A stretch of DNA of 64,000 nt, taken from contig OX359193.1 of NCBI GenBank assembly GCA_947172415.1, positions 8,147,501 through 8,211,500 on the forward strand, given 5' to 3'. The first letter of the stretch is position 1; every line of letters starts with the position of its first letter. Shown here one piece after another: positions 33,540 through 48,400 of the stretch. Made by a program: the position numbers and the translations under genes. Below the pieces are notes generated by a model. It worked only from the letters and a program-made list of their open reading frames with translations, made no database searches and had not been told where the DNA came from. Origin of the DNA: Chondrosia reniformis (Eukaryota; Porifera; Demospongiae; Chondrillida; Chondrillidae).

Positions 33540-36500
33540 TTATCTCACATTTGAAGAACTACAATTAGTTGCTTGTCTTCCTGTCATCAGTTCTTCCAAT
33601 TTAAACAGTTTCTCTTGCGACTGGTGCAACTTCAATCTCAACTTGTCTACTTCCATTTCCAGTTGCTCTCTCCGGACTCTCTCCCTGTCCAGATCTCCCA
33701 GGAGCTTCTTCACAAGACTATAGAATGACAATATAAAAGTAATTGTATACATATATATAATGATGATAAGCCAAGGTTCATAAGGTCAATATAAATACTG
33801 ACTTTACAAAGCTATATATCCGTTGCTTCATAAATGCTACTTTCAAATCTTGACCAAAACTATGTACGTACGTATGTACATGATGTATGTAATCTAACAC
33901 ACACCCCATTTAAGAGAACTGTCAAAGAGACAACTTCACAAGACCGGGTTCCTCAGGATACTTGACTATTACAGTGCAGCTAGTTCAAAGGTTCCTTCGA
34001 TATGTACATAATACGTAGTTGGATCAGTTGGATGAAGGTTTTTGAATGCTGAAGATCTCACCACTGATGTTCTTCTGCTTCTTTCTGTCTTTGCAGATCA
34101 TCCCTGGAAACACCTCCAAACTGCTTCAGATGACCCTTAGCAATCTCCAGCAAAGCCAACAGGTCCTCAACTCTCTTTTCTGCTCTTTCTGATGCATAAA
34201 TAAATTTTACTATTACTCAGTAAATATCTTAATATACACAATTCTAATTTCTAAAAAAATAAACTGAACAGGTGGGAAACTTAAAGATATGCAAAGCTAC
34301 CTAGCTACAGTCTTCACAAGATAATGCAGCACCAACTACGTATGCTGTTGTTCTTTAGAGTCCATTTTAATAGGTTATGAGTTTTAGATTTAATGTCTCT
34401 CATCATAAAACTGATAAAAGGTTTACCTACGTACGTATACGTATACGTACCTTTGGATTCCTCTGCCACAACTGAATCAGATTCTTCTTCATCCTGACTT
34501 CCCTCCAAGGCCTCTGCTCAGAAGGAGGTATGCATGTGGACCAGCAGTGACAACCTAACCACAACTACTTCATATTTGTCTGAGTATTAAAGTATTCCTA
34601 CTTATATATGTACATACGTACGTACTTGCGTATGAAGTAATAAGGGGTAGTTGTTGCATAATAATAAGTGTTGCTGATGCTCAAATTGTAACCAATTCAT
34701 ACTTGCGTACATACGTACGTACATATGTCTACCAGTCTATATTTATAAGTACGTATATGTCTGTATGTATACATCATGATTTATTAAGCAGACATACCTG
34801 CATCCCCTCCGAGGAGTGCAAGACAGTCTAATCTTCCAAACTTTCGAGCAATGTCTTTTGGTGTTTCACTATTTTTATTGCGAATGAACACTACACAAGA
34901 ATGAAATAATTGCATTTAAACTTTAAGCGCTGAAAACATAAATGAAGTTACTCACTGTCAGCTCCGTTGTCAATTAACCACTGAAGGCACTCAGTACGTC
35001 CATTTCCAGCAGCTATGGACAAAAAATATTATGATATTGAACATACACACCTCCACATGTACTGGATACACCTTCGCTTGAACCTTATGTATGTACATAT
35101 ACTCCTTATGTTTAATATACGTACGTAAGTACACTTTCCTAAGTAGCAATCATGTTAAACAATATATCAAATAGCCACCAGTGACATCGCTGTGCTGGGA
35201 ATGTGAAGACATTGATTGAAGATTGGAGATTTATGGATTGTTGGTTGTATCCCCTAGCAACTCCCAAAAGACAGGAGCGGCAGTGATTGGGAAGTTTCAA
35301 TGCAAAGATCTTCTTCAGTAATAATGCTATCACAAGTTTCCAATTTATGCTCCAAAACTTGTGTTGCATAATATGTATATAGGCTTAATATAATATAATT
35401 TACTGATCATAAACACAATAAATCCTATCACTTACAAGACTGCACTATGCACATACACAAACCTTTATGAGCTGGTGTGGCACCCCACATGTCTTGATCA
35501 TTAATGCCACAATGACCTTCTTCTATAAGCAGTATTAGGTGTGACAGGTTGCCATGGAAGGCGGCCATGTGAGCAGGATGGTCATTCTCTGGATGGACCA
35601 TAAAATAATACTAATCAAGTAATCATTACCAATTAACAGTATTCCACATATTCAAAACTGTCGCTTTAATCTTAGAATTTAGAAATATCAAAAGGCATTA
35701 GTAAAAGTTGACTCACTGTGATAAAAATCTGGTAGGTTTACATTCTTTTCTACAGAAAGTGGAGTCATATCAGCACATATACCTCCAGTTGGGAGTTGCC
35801 ACACAAAATGATTTTACAACAACCACAGTCATTACATTTAAGCAGGAATCACAAAAAAGGAAGAATATTGACAGATAAGAAGCTGATAGGCATGTACGTA
35901 CTGATTTATGTACATATACGTACGTATGTCTTCTCTGTGTGTGTATTCTTAGCTAACAACCCTGGAGACCAAATAATTCCTTTTCAGTTAAAAGGAATAT
36001 AAAACCACAAACCTCCACACACACACATATATAAATAATATTCAATCTAGTGAATGAATTGATCATGAAATGTGATCATACTGATTAGAAGGTGTAAGAA
36101 CTGGAGGATAGGGTAGTAATAGATGAAGGATCTTCAATTGACTTACCGACTTCAGAAAGATAGTCAACGCAGTCTTGCTTTTGGTAGTAGAGGGCCAGTG
36201 TCTTTGGAGTATCTCCCTAGACAGGACACAGTAGTATTCAACATACATATAAATGAAGGTACCTTTTCAGACTGACCAGTATAAAGTATATGTACGTATA
36301 CTAAACTTAAAGTAAATAATTTATTGTGAGGGTATGTCAATGGAGATAATGATACAGGTTCTCTGACAGGAGTAATGAATGTTGGACTAATATGGAATCC
36401 AAGCCAAATAAGGAAATGTTGCTGTAAATAGAAATCCACTCTGATGAGTAAGATGTTATTTTTTGTTTTGAAGGATAACATTATTCTTATCAGTTCACTT

Positions 36501-39500
36501 TGTGGTCAAACAGGTCACTATATGCCTCACCTCTATGACCCACATTTGGATAGCTCATTTGGCTATCATAGGCAGAACAATCACAACCAAAATAATGTGG
36601 TCAAGGGCTGTATCAACCAGAAAGCTTTTGGGAGGGCAGAGGGATACTAATATCATTAATTGTTATCACCCATAACAGTAAACCTATATATTGCTACTGG
36701 AGTTTACAAGAACTCAATCACAGCAGGTTAAAGAGTGTAATGATCAAAAGAAATGAGTAATCTGTTATGTTTATCATTACTGTAATGCATATACGTAAGT
36801 AAATTAGTACATCTGTATCTGTATGTATTTTTAGGTCTAGTACGTATATGCTAACTCACTTCGTCATTTTTAGTATCTAAGACTACTTGGATATTTTCAT
36901 GGGACAGCATCAAGAGTTGCAGACAAGCCAGATGTCCCTCCTGAGCTGCTAGATGAGCTACATATACGTACATACGTGAGCAGCAAAAGGAGTATCACAA
37001 GTAGTCAAAAATCATTGGGACATCTTAACATACACACTACATACGTATGTAGGTTTATATTGTATGCACAATAATTATTCTTATATAAAGTTATTCTTCG
37101 CTAACTTCTTATATGTCTACTGTGGGCCAGTGAAGCTTTCTACACAAATGTTCACTTAATATGTACACACTTATAAATCTGTTGCATTCATAGCATAGGA
37201 TTAGCAATATAAGCTTAAACAAACAGCTTGCATAAACACACAAAGAGGCTAGAAAGTTGTTCCTACTGTACTACGTACGTACGTACGTACATATGTATGT
37301 GAAATTATTAATATACTTTAAAATGGCAATATGGTTGAAACTTAGCTAACTAAACACATAATACTAGTGATATACGTATGTATGCAAAGTACAGAACCCA
37401 ATCCATACACCTTAACAACAACTTCTGAGGATGGCATTTTTACTATTTCACACGGTTAGATTTAATGTAAGTAATATCAGCTTTCAAAGTTGAACTTTAA
37501 CTGAACTTCTCAACTTGTAAAATGTAGTCGGGCTATCTTATCCTTTGAATTGACAAAACTACGCATGTGATTAGCTTATAATTTTTAACCCTTGAAGTAA
37601 CATATTCAAACTACATATCCCAAAATATGACCTTGGAAAGGATTACAGTTTTTAAATACTTGTATACACATCCTACAGGGACGACTTGGCTTATAGATTT
37701 GTCCTTTAAGAACTTCTCAGGTAAAGTATATATAAGTACATATGTACTTATGTATGTAATTGTCTTGATTGATCATTGATGCCATCATTCACTAACAGAA
37801 CCATATCTGTATGAATAGTCATATAAGGACATCTTTGCAGAGTGGGTGTGGCACTGAGGAAGTACAGGCGAGTGGGCATGGCACTGATTGAGAAGTGTGG
37901 TGAGTGGATGACTGAAGACCCTCAGCAGATTAGTCTTGCCGTAATACTATTATACGTACGTACGTAATTGCAGTGTCTGAGAAGCTAACCTGGTGTACTT
38001 CCATTGACATCTGGATCATGAAGTGGTGCTACAAACTTCTTCAACACCTATCACAATGGTAACAAAGAAAACACCTTTCACATGTCAAATTATATTCTGG
38101 GGGCAAACAGGACTTGAAGGTCTGTTATTTTACAGCACTGACCATTAGGCTCTGCAGTCTTCCATGATAAGCTGCATGGTGTGCGGCCGTCCATCCTCGC
38201 ATATCAGTTATACGTGCATCCTACGTACATCCGTACAATTTACATATGTAAGTATACACTGTTGACATGTGGGGGTGAGGAAGTCCTCTTAAAAGAGTTG
38301 CTAAATTCATCACCCAAATGTCATCAGTCAGAGGATATGTGTGCTGAGGTAGATCACACTTAATCAGCTAGCAATTAGAGAAGGAGAGAACTACTGCATT
38401 TATCAAATAACACATTGATCAATTCAATATCCCACACAACTTAGAGATCAAAGCATTACAAGCTCCTTTGATAGTAATCTACATGCTAATATGACTCAAG
38501 GAATGCTTAGGATGAGAAATATCTTTGCTTTTCTTCCATAAAAGTCTCAATTACTCAAAGTTACAAAAGTGATTAATTACGTAGATGTAGTGATAAGGTT
38601 CTGACTATACAGGTAGTTCACAGGTACAGATTAGGATAATGACAAACACAAACTATAGCTAACAATATTTTCTTCAGCCAGATTATATTGGGTACAGCAG
38701 ACAGCCACTCCATATCACCCCCTCAGGGTAGAGTGTTAACAGCATACCTATCTGAGCCCAAAGTACAAAGGTCAGGCCAACTGGATCATGAAGACGACTC
38801 TACAAATGATGGTTTACATAATCAACAATATGAGGTCCATGTTCAAATTAGACTGTGATAATAGAGTTCTTTGAGTGCTATAACACATATGTACTTCCAT
38901 GATAATTATATAGCTTCCTTTTGGCCTTGATCAAAGTTTCAAAGGGTAATGACATTAAAATCAAAATGGAAGGTAATGATGATTTAATGAAGTCTGGCTA
39001 GCATTTATCGTAAAAGGAGAATTTATACCAAACAATTGGGGTAATTAGAATGTATGTTATGACATTTAATCCCATAGTTTGATTGTTACCTTGACCACAG
39101 AGCTACACAGCCCACCATCCTTCATACATATGAAATAACATTAGAAGGTACAACCCTAGTTGGAGGCAATATACTTTATAGAAACACCTCAATTTTTGTG
39201 GTCATTTAAGCTCATTTTAAATATTTTTGTCATGACAACACATTCTTAATTTGTATATGTTTATGTAGCACATAGAATGGGCTGGTACAGCTTATGGAGT
39301 GGCACATTAGATAGACAAGCACATAGTACCATAAATTACATTGCCATTAGAAAATATTTTTTCACAATCCTTATACATATGCTATAGATATCAGAGTATG
39401 TTCAGCCCCAGTTAATCTTATACCCAATATGTACATGTAGTGTGAACTGTATTCAGATATAATGAACACTATCAGATTTTATAGCTTGAGTGTATGTACC

Positions 39501-42042
39501 AGAGGACCAGCCCACAGTGCCCTAGAGGACCAGCCCACAGTGCCCTAGAGGACCAGCCCACAGTGCTCCAGGGGACCAGCCCACAGTGCCCTAGAGGACC
39601 AGCCCACAGTGCCCTAGAGGACCAGCCCACAGTGCCCTAGAGGACCAGCCCACAGTGCTCCAGGGGACCAGCCCACAGTGCCCTAGAGGACCAGCCCACA
39701 GTGCTCCAGGGGACCAGCCCACAGTGCCCTAGAGGACCAGCCCACAGTGCTCCAGGGGACCAGCCCACAGTGCCCTAGAGGACCAGCCCACAGTGCCCTA
39801 GAGGACCAGCCCACAGTGCTCCAGGGGACCAGCCCACAGTGCCCCAGAGGACCAGCCCACAGTGCACATAAATGTGGGTCAACCACACCTTGGCACACCT
39901 CATTCTAGAATGGACACACAAATAGTTACAACCTTACTGGATTTCACTATCATATGCCAGAGAGTCTATAACTTTGATTAATTGGTTATAGTGCAGTAAA
40001 TGTCTTGGAGCCAGCCATATTCGTCTGCACCACAAGAAGAGCAAGGAGTAATCATATTACTACTGCTACATCAGCTAATGAAAGCTAGCAGACAAGCAAA
40101 TAGCAGTTCAGGCATGGATACACAAAAGCGAAACAGATCATGGCTAATTAAGCAGGAACATATAACTAGACTGTATGCAGTGGACCATATTATGCTTACA
40201 TATGTGGGAGTTCATTTATACCAAAATCTCAATAACACTGAGTCTCTGTTTGATACAGTGCAAGGACTTTAATGTACACATATCACCTTACAACAAACAA
40301 TGTTTTGTAACACAACACAGTCCATTATAAATAAGATAAGCATTTTAAATTACATTACGTTAAAGATGAAACCAATGTCAAGAATTCTTGATTACAATAT
40401 AGATTTCAAGGAGTTACTCAATGATACAACGAATATACATATATTTATACAAAGAACGTAATATATACACCGCACATATTTAGATAACCAAATCTCAGTT
40501 TCCATATAGTATAAAAGCTATTTGAAACCTTTTGAAATGCCAGGTTTTAAAGGGTATTAAAGTATGTTTGAAAGATTAATTTCACAAGTTTCCAGTTCTT
40601 TTACTGTTTTTGTTTCCAAGTATTTACATATACCCTTAGGAAACCCAGGTTTTTAAATAACTATACGAAACCTGAGATTTGGACCTGCGAAATTTGGTGA
40701 GATTAAACAAAGCACTCAATGTCAAGTAACTGGCAGTACAGTGGAGGCTTCCTATGACATATATACACATACTAATCTTATCAATAAAGTCAGTGACCAC
40801 TATAAAGGAATCGCAAACCACTCAAAACAAAAAGTACGCAGAGACCTAGCATGTACAGTAGCAGTTGAAAAATATTTGGCACTTATATTCAGTGCTTCAA
40901 GGCCTTACAATTCCAAATCTCAGTAGCAGTTCAACACATTTAGTTCTTCCATGAGCAGCTGCTAGATGTAAACAAGTGTAGCCTTAAAAAGAAAGAAAAT
41001 GTGTAAATACAGTGGAACCAGGAGACTATCAAAGCATATTAACACTGGCTGTTAATATAGACTTGGCTATATATGTACATAACCATTTATATTTCTATCT
41101 AATATATGCAAATTTAATTATTAGTATAATTATACATACCTTTATCATCTGATGTAGACAAGTCACACTTGTAGATCAAAAGAGCCTAGAAAATTAATAA
41201 TTATACGAAAATGTAATAAGGCTTAGTTTATCATATTAGAAGTATAATGATACTTTAAGGGATTCTTTACTTGATAATTATACTCAACCCTACCTTAATC
41301 AGTCATCTCTGACTTGGGCATGATACACACCCAAGTAATACATTTTATCTGTTAAATTTGATCATTATGTATATTGGAGGGCAAATCAGCTACTGAATAG
41401 TAAACTCATGGGGTCAATGTAAAGTGATATAAACCACTCACTTCCAGACACTGTCCATGTCCCCTGATAGCTGCTAGATGAGAACACAACCAGCCATGCT
41501 TGATAATCTCATTAGGATTGGCTCCTTTCCATAGCAACCACTGGACGACCTGTAACAAGAGATTAACACAAACACATAGCCATGGAATACTACACCAAGC
41601 CTACAAAGAATATGCCTTGCTATCTAGAATTGATCCTCATTCAGATAATAAAGGAACCGACTACACATACTACTATTGAGGAGAGTATAGAATTGACTGT
41701 GGACGGCACGTTATAGTACACATTAGATTGACATGACTTAAAATAGAGTATAGCACACACTATGGTATATTGACCAATACGACACATTGGAAAACGATAT
41801 AGAAAAGGATATGATTGGTAGATCGATAGAGTATTCAAACGAACGAACATCACTGAAGAACATTCGAAGGATTTCTATAGCTATTTACGTACTTCAACAG
41901 ACCCCAAGTGACAAGCCCAGTGAAGTAGTGTCATGTTATCCTTTCCAAAACGAGAATTGAAATCCCATCTTTCTTCTTGTGATATAAACTTCTGCAATCT
42001 AACCACGTCTCCATCTAATATGCTCTCTTCGATTTCGGCCAT
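33540..42042 (-). CDS. ANKRD42: Ankyrin repeat protein, ANKRD42 ortholog
   Basis: 452 residues over 15 exons: 41893-42042, 41442-41549, 41140-41185, 40909-40982, 38143-38220, 37990-38047, 36860-36957, 36147-36216, 35717-35749, 35463-35588, 34956-35012, 34798-34890, 34451-34513, 34062-34188, 33540-33717. All phases join. Ankyrin repeats run through about residue 330 (TLLHWACHLGS, CSHLAAIRGHG, TCLHLAAAHGR, AAHHAAYHGR, HLAAQEGHL, HMAAFHGNL, TPAHKAAGNGR, ETPKDIARKFG). An acidic linker follows, then LLALLEIAKGHLKQFGG and a terminal coiled coil rich in Leu, Arg and Glu, matching the C-terminus of ANKRD42. Repeat order and the split set of repeats match that protein. Exon 10 needs the acceptor before AGAATGAC to keep frame. 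Intron 4 is 2.7 kb and holds a minisatellite. Likely cytosolic scaffold. Confidence 0.88.
38745..38830 (-). pseudogene. Decayed copy of ANKRD42 exon 6 in intron 4
   Basis: About 32 bp around TTCATGATCCAG, preceded by TTTGTAG, match exon 6 at 37990-38047 (about 85 percent by eye). The frame of the copy is broken. Confidence 0.4.
39501..39864. repeat. 23-bp minisatellite, about 16 copies, two interleaved variants
   Basis: Core gaccagcccacagtg with either ccctaga or ctccagg between cores. The two variants alternate irregularly. It lies in intron 4 of the ankyrin gene. Confidence 0.95.
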
Positions 42043-42232
42043 ATCGGCAAGGTATTGAAAAAACTTGCTACCTGTGAATATTGGACATCACGTGACCCGA
42101 AACCTGGTGTATATTTTAACTTTTCGATCAAAAGGTGATTCATTGAATCAAAAGACATGAAAGAGGTTATAATAATAGATAAGTTAAATTAAATAATATA
42201 TCTAATTGTGAATGTCAGTTGATTAAGTCTAT

Positions 42233-44769
42233 CTAGTCCATGATAAAAATTGCTGCATAGTTTAAGATTTCCGTGGTCTGGGTCATCTGATAGGGGACAA
42301 CTAGGTCGAGATGATATCCACTGTTTCTATGGAATTCATTTTTGTTTTGTAGGCGTTCTGATCCTCTTAAGAAGGTTATTTTGAAACTTTTAACGCCTCT
42401 GGTGAAACCAGCCATTAATCTACAATCTGGTTTGCCCCGACGATCAGAAAGTCGATAACCCTGGAGGTAAATAATGCTGAACCCCAACTTTTGCATTACT
42501 CTGATCTGTTGTTTTAGCACTTTCGGTCGGATATTTTTATAATACAGAGAATTATCCAAATCTCCTCTTTTGCGAAACACTCCATTTGCAGCTAATGTCT
42601 TAGGATTGCCATTCAAGTGGTCAAATACTTCATCAGTTCTACTGTATCCCTTGATATACATTAGCCTTAGGAAGCGTGAATGATGTAACGGCGAAAATCC
42701 ATGAACCACTATTGTTGATAATGCAGTGTCGCCTTGTACAGCATTATAGAGTGTCTCTGTTCCCACTCTCGTACCCTGTAAGATGTACACTCTGCTAATG
42801 TCTATTGTCCCTGTTTGTATTTTGTATTGAAGTTCATAAAAAGTAAGATTAAAAAATCCCTTGTAAGAATCTGACATTTGCTGTCTAGCAAATATAGCGA
42901 GGAAACAGACTTGTTCACTACCTGGAAGACTGTGAAGTTGATGGAGAACGTAACCTCTTTGTTTCATCTCCTCAAAATCAATTGATAGGTTACAGGTACT
43001 AGGATAGGTGATTGTAGTCCAGCCATCAGCCGCCTGTTGCAGTTGCCTTGACAACGGTAAATCGGAGGGTTCTTCTGTTGTAATAATGGATGCTGTTGAC
43101 GTAGAAGTTCCTGTAGAAGTAGTTGTCTGAGGTTTAGTACCCGCTGTCTCATTGGGTGTTGTAGGTTTTGGTGCTAGAGTTGGTGATTTTGATGTAAAAG
43201 TACCAATTTCAGTTGCTTCATTGTTACCTTCCCCAGGCCTGTATTTCATCCTATCATTGCCAGCTGCAGAAAAAGGAAATAATTCTACCTGATTTTAATG
43301 AATTTAATTGTCCTCAACTAAACCAATTGTAAGTCCAATATAGAAATAGCAGTATATTATGTGATCTCTAACCCTAAAGTTCACTTAGTAACAATTAGCT
43401 AGGATATCGGAGCAATTTGGTGTGTTTATATCCATAACTACGTACCTGGTAATTGCAGTAATCTGTTGGGTGTGCTTAATCTGTACTGAAGTGGTATAGT
43501 TGAGAGATTGAGTGAGTCTCTGGTAGAATAATTGATTAGTAGTGTCTTAATGTCAGCAGGACTAGCATCAGGGTAAACCTGTAGAAGTACAGCTGCTGCC
43601 CCAGCTACCTGAGAAGCAGCTGTGGACGTACCCATGTGCATTTCATAGGAGATATGAGAGTGTTTGGATGCTCCCTTAATGTCCTTGCCCCTTGCAAACA
43701 AGTCTACGCAGTCCCCATAATTGCTGCCTTTTTTATACATAAACTGTGGGGTCCATTGGAAAGAGTAGTACCATATTTTATTCAAGGAATCACCTGCGCC
43801 AACATTAATTACTCCATCAGCTGAACCCGGTGTGTAATTGCAAGCATTCATGGCATTATTTCCGGCTGCTGTTACAATAACTATTCCTTGAGATGTTAGT
43901 CGTTTAATAACCTCATTTGTGTATTGGTGACGTGCTGTTGAAAGGGCTAACAGGACTACTATTCTTCCATATCTGTCTTCACTCTGTAGCTTCTCTACAT
44001 AGTTTAGTGCATTTATAAGTATTCTGGTGGATCCCCTTTTGTTGCTGTCTAAAATCCTTAGACTGTAGATGTTCGCTCCCTTTGCCACTCCAAATCTCTT
44101 ACCAGCAACTAAGGAAGCGACATATGTTCCATGTCCATTGTGGTCTGATCCATCCCCTTCTTCAGGGTCAACAAAATCTATGCCTCCAAACTGCGCTCTT
44201 CCACCAAACTCATCTAGGGTATAATTGATGCCGCTGTCCAATATAAACACGTCTGTGCCACTTCCATCACCTGCTGGATTGTAAAGTTGATCAACTTTGC
44301 CATCCAATTCATCCAGGTTCCATTCAGCTGGATCATCTGCTGTACTGCCTTGCAAAACAACATCACTTTCAATATATTCAACTTCTTCCATCCACTGAAT
44401 CTAAAAAATTATGTAGAAATATATTAATGCACAATAAGTATAGTATATTTAGAATTTCTAAATTTGCTATAATCTACTGACCTTAGTTAGTGCTTCCTTG
44501 TTCAATTTTACGGCCATTCCATTAATGTTATTCCAAACGGACGAATCTGATATTTTTATCGCCGTCGTTTTATCATTTCTATATAGCTCCTGCAGTTTCT
44601 TTGCAAACTGAGTGGTGTCGATTCCGTTTTTAAGCTTTACGATGTATCGTCCCGGAAGGGATTCTTCGTGGTTGTATAGCGGAGATTGCTGATTCTTTGA
44701 ATGTTCTGACGAATGCACTGTAAAAACCAGTAGGTTTATTACACATACCAGTGTTGCAGTTTGCTTCAT
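42233..44769 (-). CDS. Secreted subtilisin-like serine protease 1 with extra C-terminal domain
   Basis: 757 residues. Exons: 44482-44769, 43446-44400, 42233-43263; phases 0 and 1. Signal peptide MKQTATLVCVINLLVFTVHS; I9-type propeptide (GRYIVKLKNGIDTTQF...EEVEYIESD). S8 catalytic domain with Asp in VFILDSG (about 151), His in HNGHGTYVASLVAG (about 186), oxyanion Asn in VTAAGNN (about 277), Ser in GTSTAASQVAG (about 355; the usual Pro after GTSMA is absent). A Thr/Pro linker leads to about 290 residues with blocks ending in GFSIIYLQGYR...CRLMAGFTRG and YHLDLVVPYQ...NYAAIFIMD, resembling the bacterial tandem repeat domain of polyglycine hydrolases. TATA at 44833-44840 supports starting at MKQT, not at 44805. 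Tandem paralog of the next gene. Confidence 0.87.
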
Positions 44770-44832
44770 ATTGAATTCTTGTTGCGCAGTTATTATTACT
44801 TGCAAGTATATGGCTCAAGGGCCGCGCTGCTT

Positions 44833-44840
44833 CTTTTATA
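44833..44840 (-). promoter_or_regulatory. TATA box of subtilisin gene 1
   Basis: TATAAAAG on the minus strand, about 65 bp upstream of the chosen ATG. Confidence 0.65.
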
Positions 44841-45450
44841 ATAGCCGTACGTATACTCGATCAATGATTTCATGTCGCCTAGACCTTGAAACCTGATCTA
44901 ATGGTACACTCTACGCGAATCACCAAATATGCTGCCATGCGTTGTATTCCGATTGCGCAGGTAGTTAGAGGGGGCGAATCGCGGAGCTCCTATTTGTGAT
45001 TTGCTGCAGCGTACCGGAAGTACCATATTATTATTATGTGCATAATTTTGTGGTGGTATGTGGTGTTATGCTAACACCATTCGTGTGCGCAGTCCTGTCA
45101 ATACTTAGCTTGCTGTCTGTCTTAAAGATTATGGTATGTATGCATACATCTGTAATCTCATCTAGTATCCTGCTTTGATATAGTATTCCTTCCCTTTCGT
45201 ATGTCTCAAGGCTTACATTTTCAAAGATATTTAGGTCTAGGAGCTTCATCATTATACATAGTCAATCATCACTATTAATCAATAAAGAAACAATAACTTT
45301 AAAATTAAGTATTTACAGAAATTGTTTATTTTATTTCTGAGATAAACTTTCCTTACTCTTTTAATTAGTCCTGCTATCGACATGGATAACAGAGAGTGGA
45401 AACAAATATGTTTACCAACATTCTAAGTAGACTTTTGTTTAAATTACTCT
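44841..45450. other. Intergenic between the two subtilisin genes
   Basis: Promoter flank of gene 1 and 3' flank of gene 2; AATAAA on the minus strand at 45325-45330 follows the stop of gene 2. Confidence 0.6.
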
Positions 45451-48400
45451 TCACCTCTGTCTTTGAGCAGATAATATAAAATATTCACTTTCCTTCATGT
45501 TTTCTTTAGCAATTGAAGCTGGACAAACAAGCACAGGATAAATATAGTCTGTTTTTATAGAATTGCTTTTATGAGATCCATAAAATACTCTGAAAGGTTT
45601 CCAATCGGTTTTGGACTTGTCAAAAATGGCCACAAAACGTCTCTGTCCACCTCTCCGATGATAGCTTGACAAGTGAACCACAGGAGTTTTTAAGTAGTGG
45701 CTGATAATCTTGAGACTTGAGAGGTGTATATTGCCATAAGAGAATAAGGCATTTCTTGGCATGCTTGTACTAAAGTAGTAGCTGTTTATAGTGTTTGTCA
45801 GATAATCCTTAACCTTAACCGATTGAGTGAATCTGAATCTAATCAAGGCTGACTTGAATTTAGGTACATCTTCTTTCCTTTGTCCCGTTATTGCAATGAA
45901 ATGGTGTTGCTTGCTAGACTCTACAATAAGATATTTGTGTCCTCCTTCTGTTTGATAGCCATTGAAATACTGTATTTTGGTAACAGCAGTAGACGTATGT
46001 AGTACATTAATTGCTTCTTTTGCACTGAGATTCAGATGTATGGTTTGTTCATTCTCCTCATCCTCACCTAAGAGTTTAAAAACTGGAAAGAAATAGGACT
46101 CTGTCTCCTCATTTATTTGAGTCACACTTTCCAAAGTGTAGTTTTCCTTTCTCATAAATTCTAGGATGATAGTGAACTCCTGCATCAATATGCTACTGTA
46201 AAACACAGTTATAGACCTATTCTCTGTTTCTTCTGCTTCCACCAGCCACTGCTGCCTCACTCTTTCTGCAAGGCTCTGAGTTGGAGGTTCTGTGACAGGT
46301 TCAGGGGGAGGAGTTGCAGGAGGCATGTCTGCATAAATACGTAGAACGTAATATTATATTTTAAGAATTGTACAACATATGATCAATCAACATTTCATCC
46401 TAGGCCATTTTTGTTTTATATTTGCTTCATCATATTATTTAAAAAAATTAATAAGGAATTCCTAGTGAATGTATTATATACTTTTTGATCATATCCCTAA
46501 AAAGACATTAGATGGGTTATAATCAATTTATTGAATCACACTACATTCACAAATTCCTGAATAGATAGTATTTGCATAAAAAGTGATTTGAATATATATG
46601 TAAATTGAAAAATAGTTTATGTGCTATCAAATTAACTGTGACTACCAATCTTGACTTCTTTCATTACTTTGACTAACAATTGAAGCTCTCTGGAGATTAA
46701 CCTTGGGTTTTTAAAAGAAGCACATTGAACTATACATTATACAATTATATAAACATAGTGCACATGTATAGTATAATATTCCATTATTCAGTCACCTAAT
46801 ATAAAAACAGTAATATACATATCCTATAACAGGTTTAACAAATTAAAACATGTATAACTTTAGCTTGTAATCTTATGATTTTGTTTCAAATTAGTACAAT
46901 TAAGGCTGACATCTCTAAGAACAAGTGTTCTGAGTATGTGGTTGGTATGGATCTATCTACATGTATTGTTGCTTTAGACTGTTAGACAGGTTGAGGTCTG
47001 TTTTCCCAAGAGAGCTACATTGTTCAGGTGTCAAATATGTTCACATAAATTGATGTATAACATTTCGTTTTTATAGTGTTAAGTATCAGTAGGATTGGAT
47101 TTATCAGCCTAGAATATTTATTAAAGTCAGTTTAGAAATGAAGATTTCTAAATCAAATGCACTTTGTCAGTAGTTCCTTGTCATTCTATGTGAACATTCT
47201 GCTTCACTGTTTATGGTGGTGAGGTTTGTAGTGGTTAATGTGCAATCATATTAAATTATGTATGTATATATAAATTATTTATATTATATTAGATTACTAT
47301 GGTATTTTGTAACTTGCACTGTTATATGGGTGATTAATTTGTAAAATGTATACAAGCACCTATTTTTAGTAAAAATGGCAGACATCCATGTTTTGTATAT
47401 AACTAATGCTAACGTCATACATAGCAGCAATAAGTACATATACCTAAGATGTACCTACCTGGAACACGTAAAAAACGATTTGGTGTAATCCTTCTCAAGT
47501 TCAATAACCCTGCAGACATATCCACTTCATTGTTCAGTGCTGACTCAATTAAGAGTCGCTTTACTTCACTGGTGCCTAAGGTGGAATTGTTCTGTAGCAT
47601 TAGAGCAATTACTCCTGCCACAATGGCTGCTGCACCAGATGTGCCAGATCGGGTGTTTAGAAGTGCTCCCCGTACTCTCTTCCCTGGTGCAAATATGTCA
47701 ACACAAGACCCTATGTTTGAGCCTTCTTGAAAGATTACAAAATCTCCAATAGCATATCTGTACATCCACAGGTTTTTGTTAACATCTGTGGCTCCAACTG
47801 AGATGGAACTTTCAGAAGATGCTGGGCTGAAAAGACAAGAATCTAGGCCTTTGTTTCCTGAAGCTGTCACCACTACAACACTTAAATTGGACAGTCTTTC
47901 TATTTGATTGTTTATAGAAAGTGCTTTTTTTCCAGCAAAAGCAGCCACAATTATGGCTCTTCTTTCTGGATTTTGTGCAATCTTCTGTCCAATATAATTG
48001 AGAGCTTGAATAACCACACCAGAAGTTGTTTTCATGCTAAGATTGAAAATCTTTACACTGTAAATGGTGGCATTCTTAGCCACACCAAACGTTTTTCCTG
48101 CTACCAGTGAAGCTACATATGTCCCATGACCGCCATTATCCACTCCACTTCCTGAAGGGTCTGTAAAGTCTTTTCCAACAAAGAGGGCTCGTCCTCCAAA
48201 TTCTGAATGTTCATATTGAATGCCTGAGTCCAGTATGTATACGTCAATGCCAGTGCCGTCACCAGAAATATTACAAAAGTTATCTATATATCCATCAATG
48301 ACATCTAGATGCCATTCTGAAGTAGCTATTTCAACTTCTTCTTCTTCCTCAACATACTCTGTTATCTCCAAACTACGTACCTATAAACAGGTTTATTGTG

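Noticed and set aside
39683..39898. 71-codon Trp/Gly/Pro repeat frame
   Set aside because: Translation of the 23-bp minisatellite in an intron, not a gene.
47449..48110. Plus-strand frames opposite the second subtilisin gene
   Set aside because: Shadows of the catalytic exon on the other strand.
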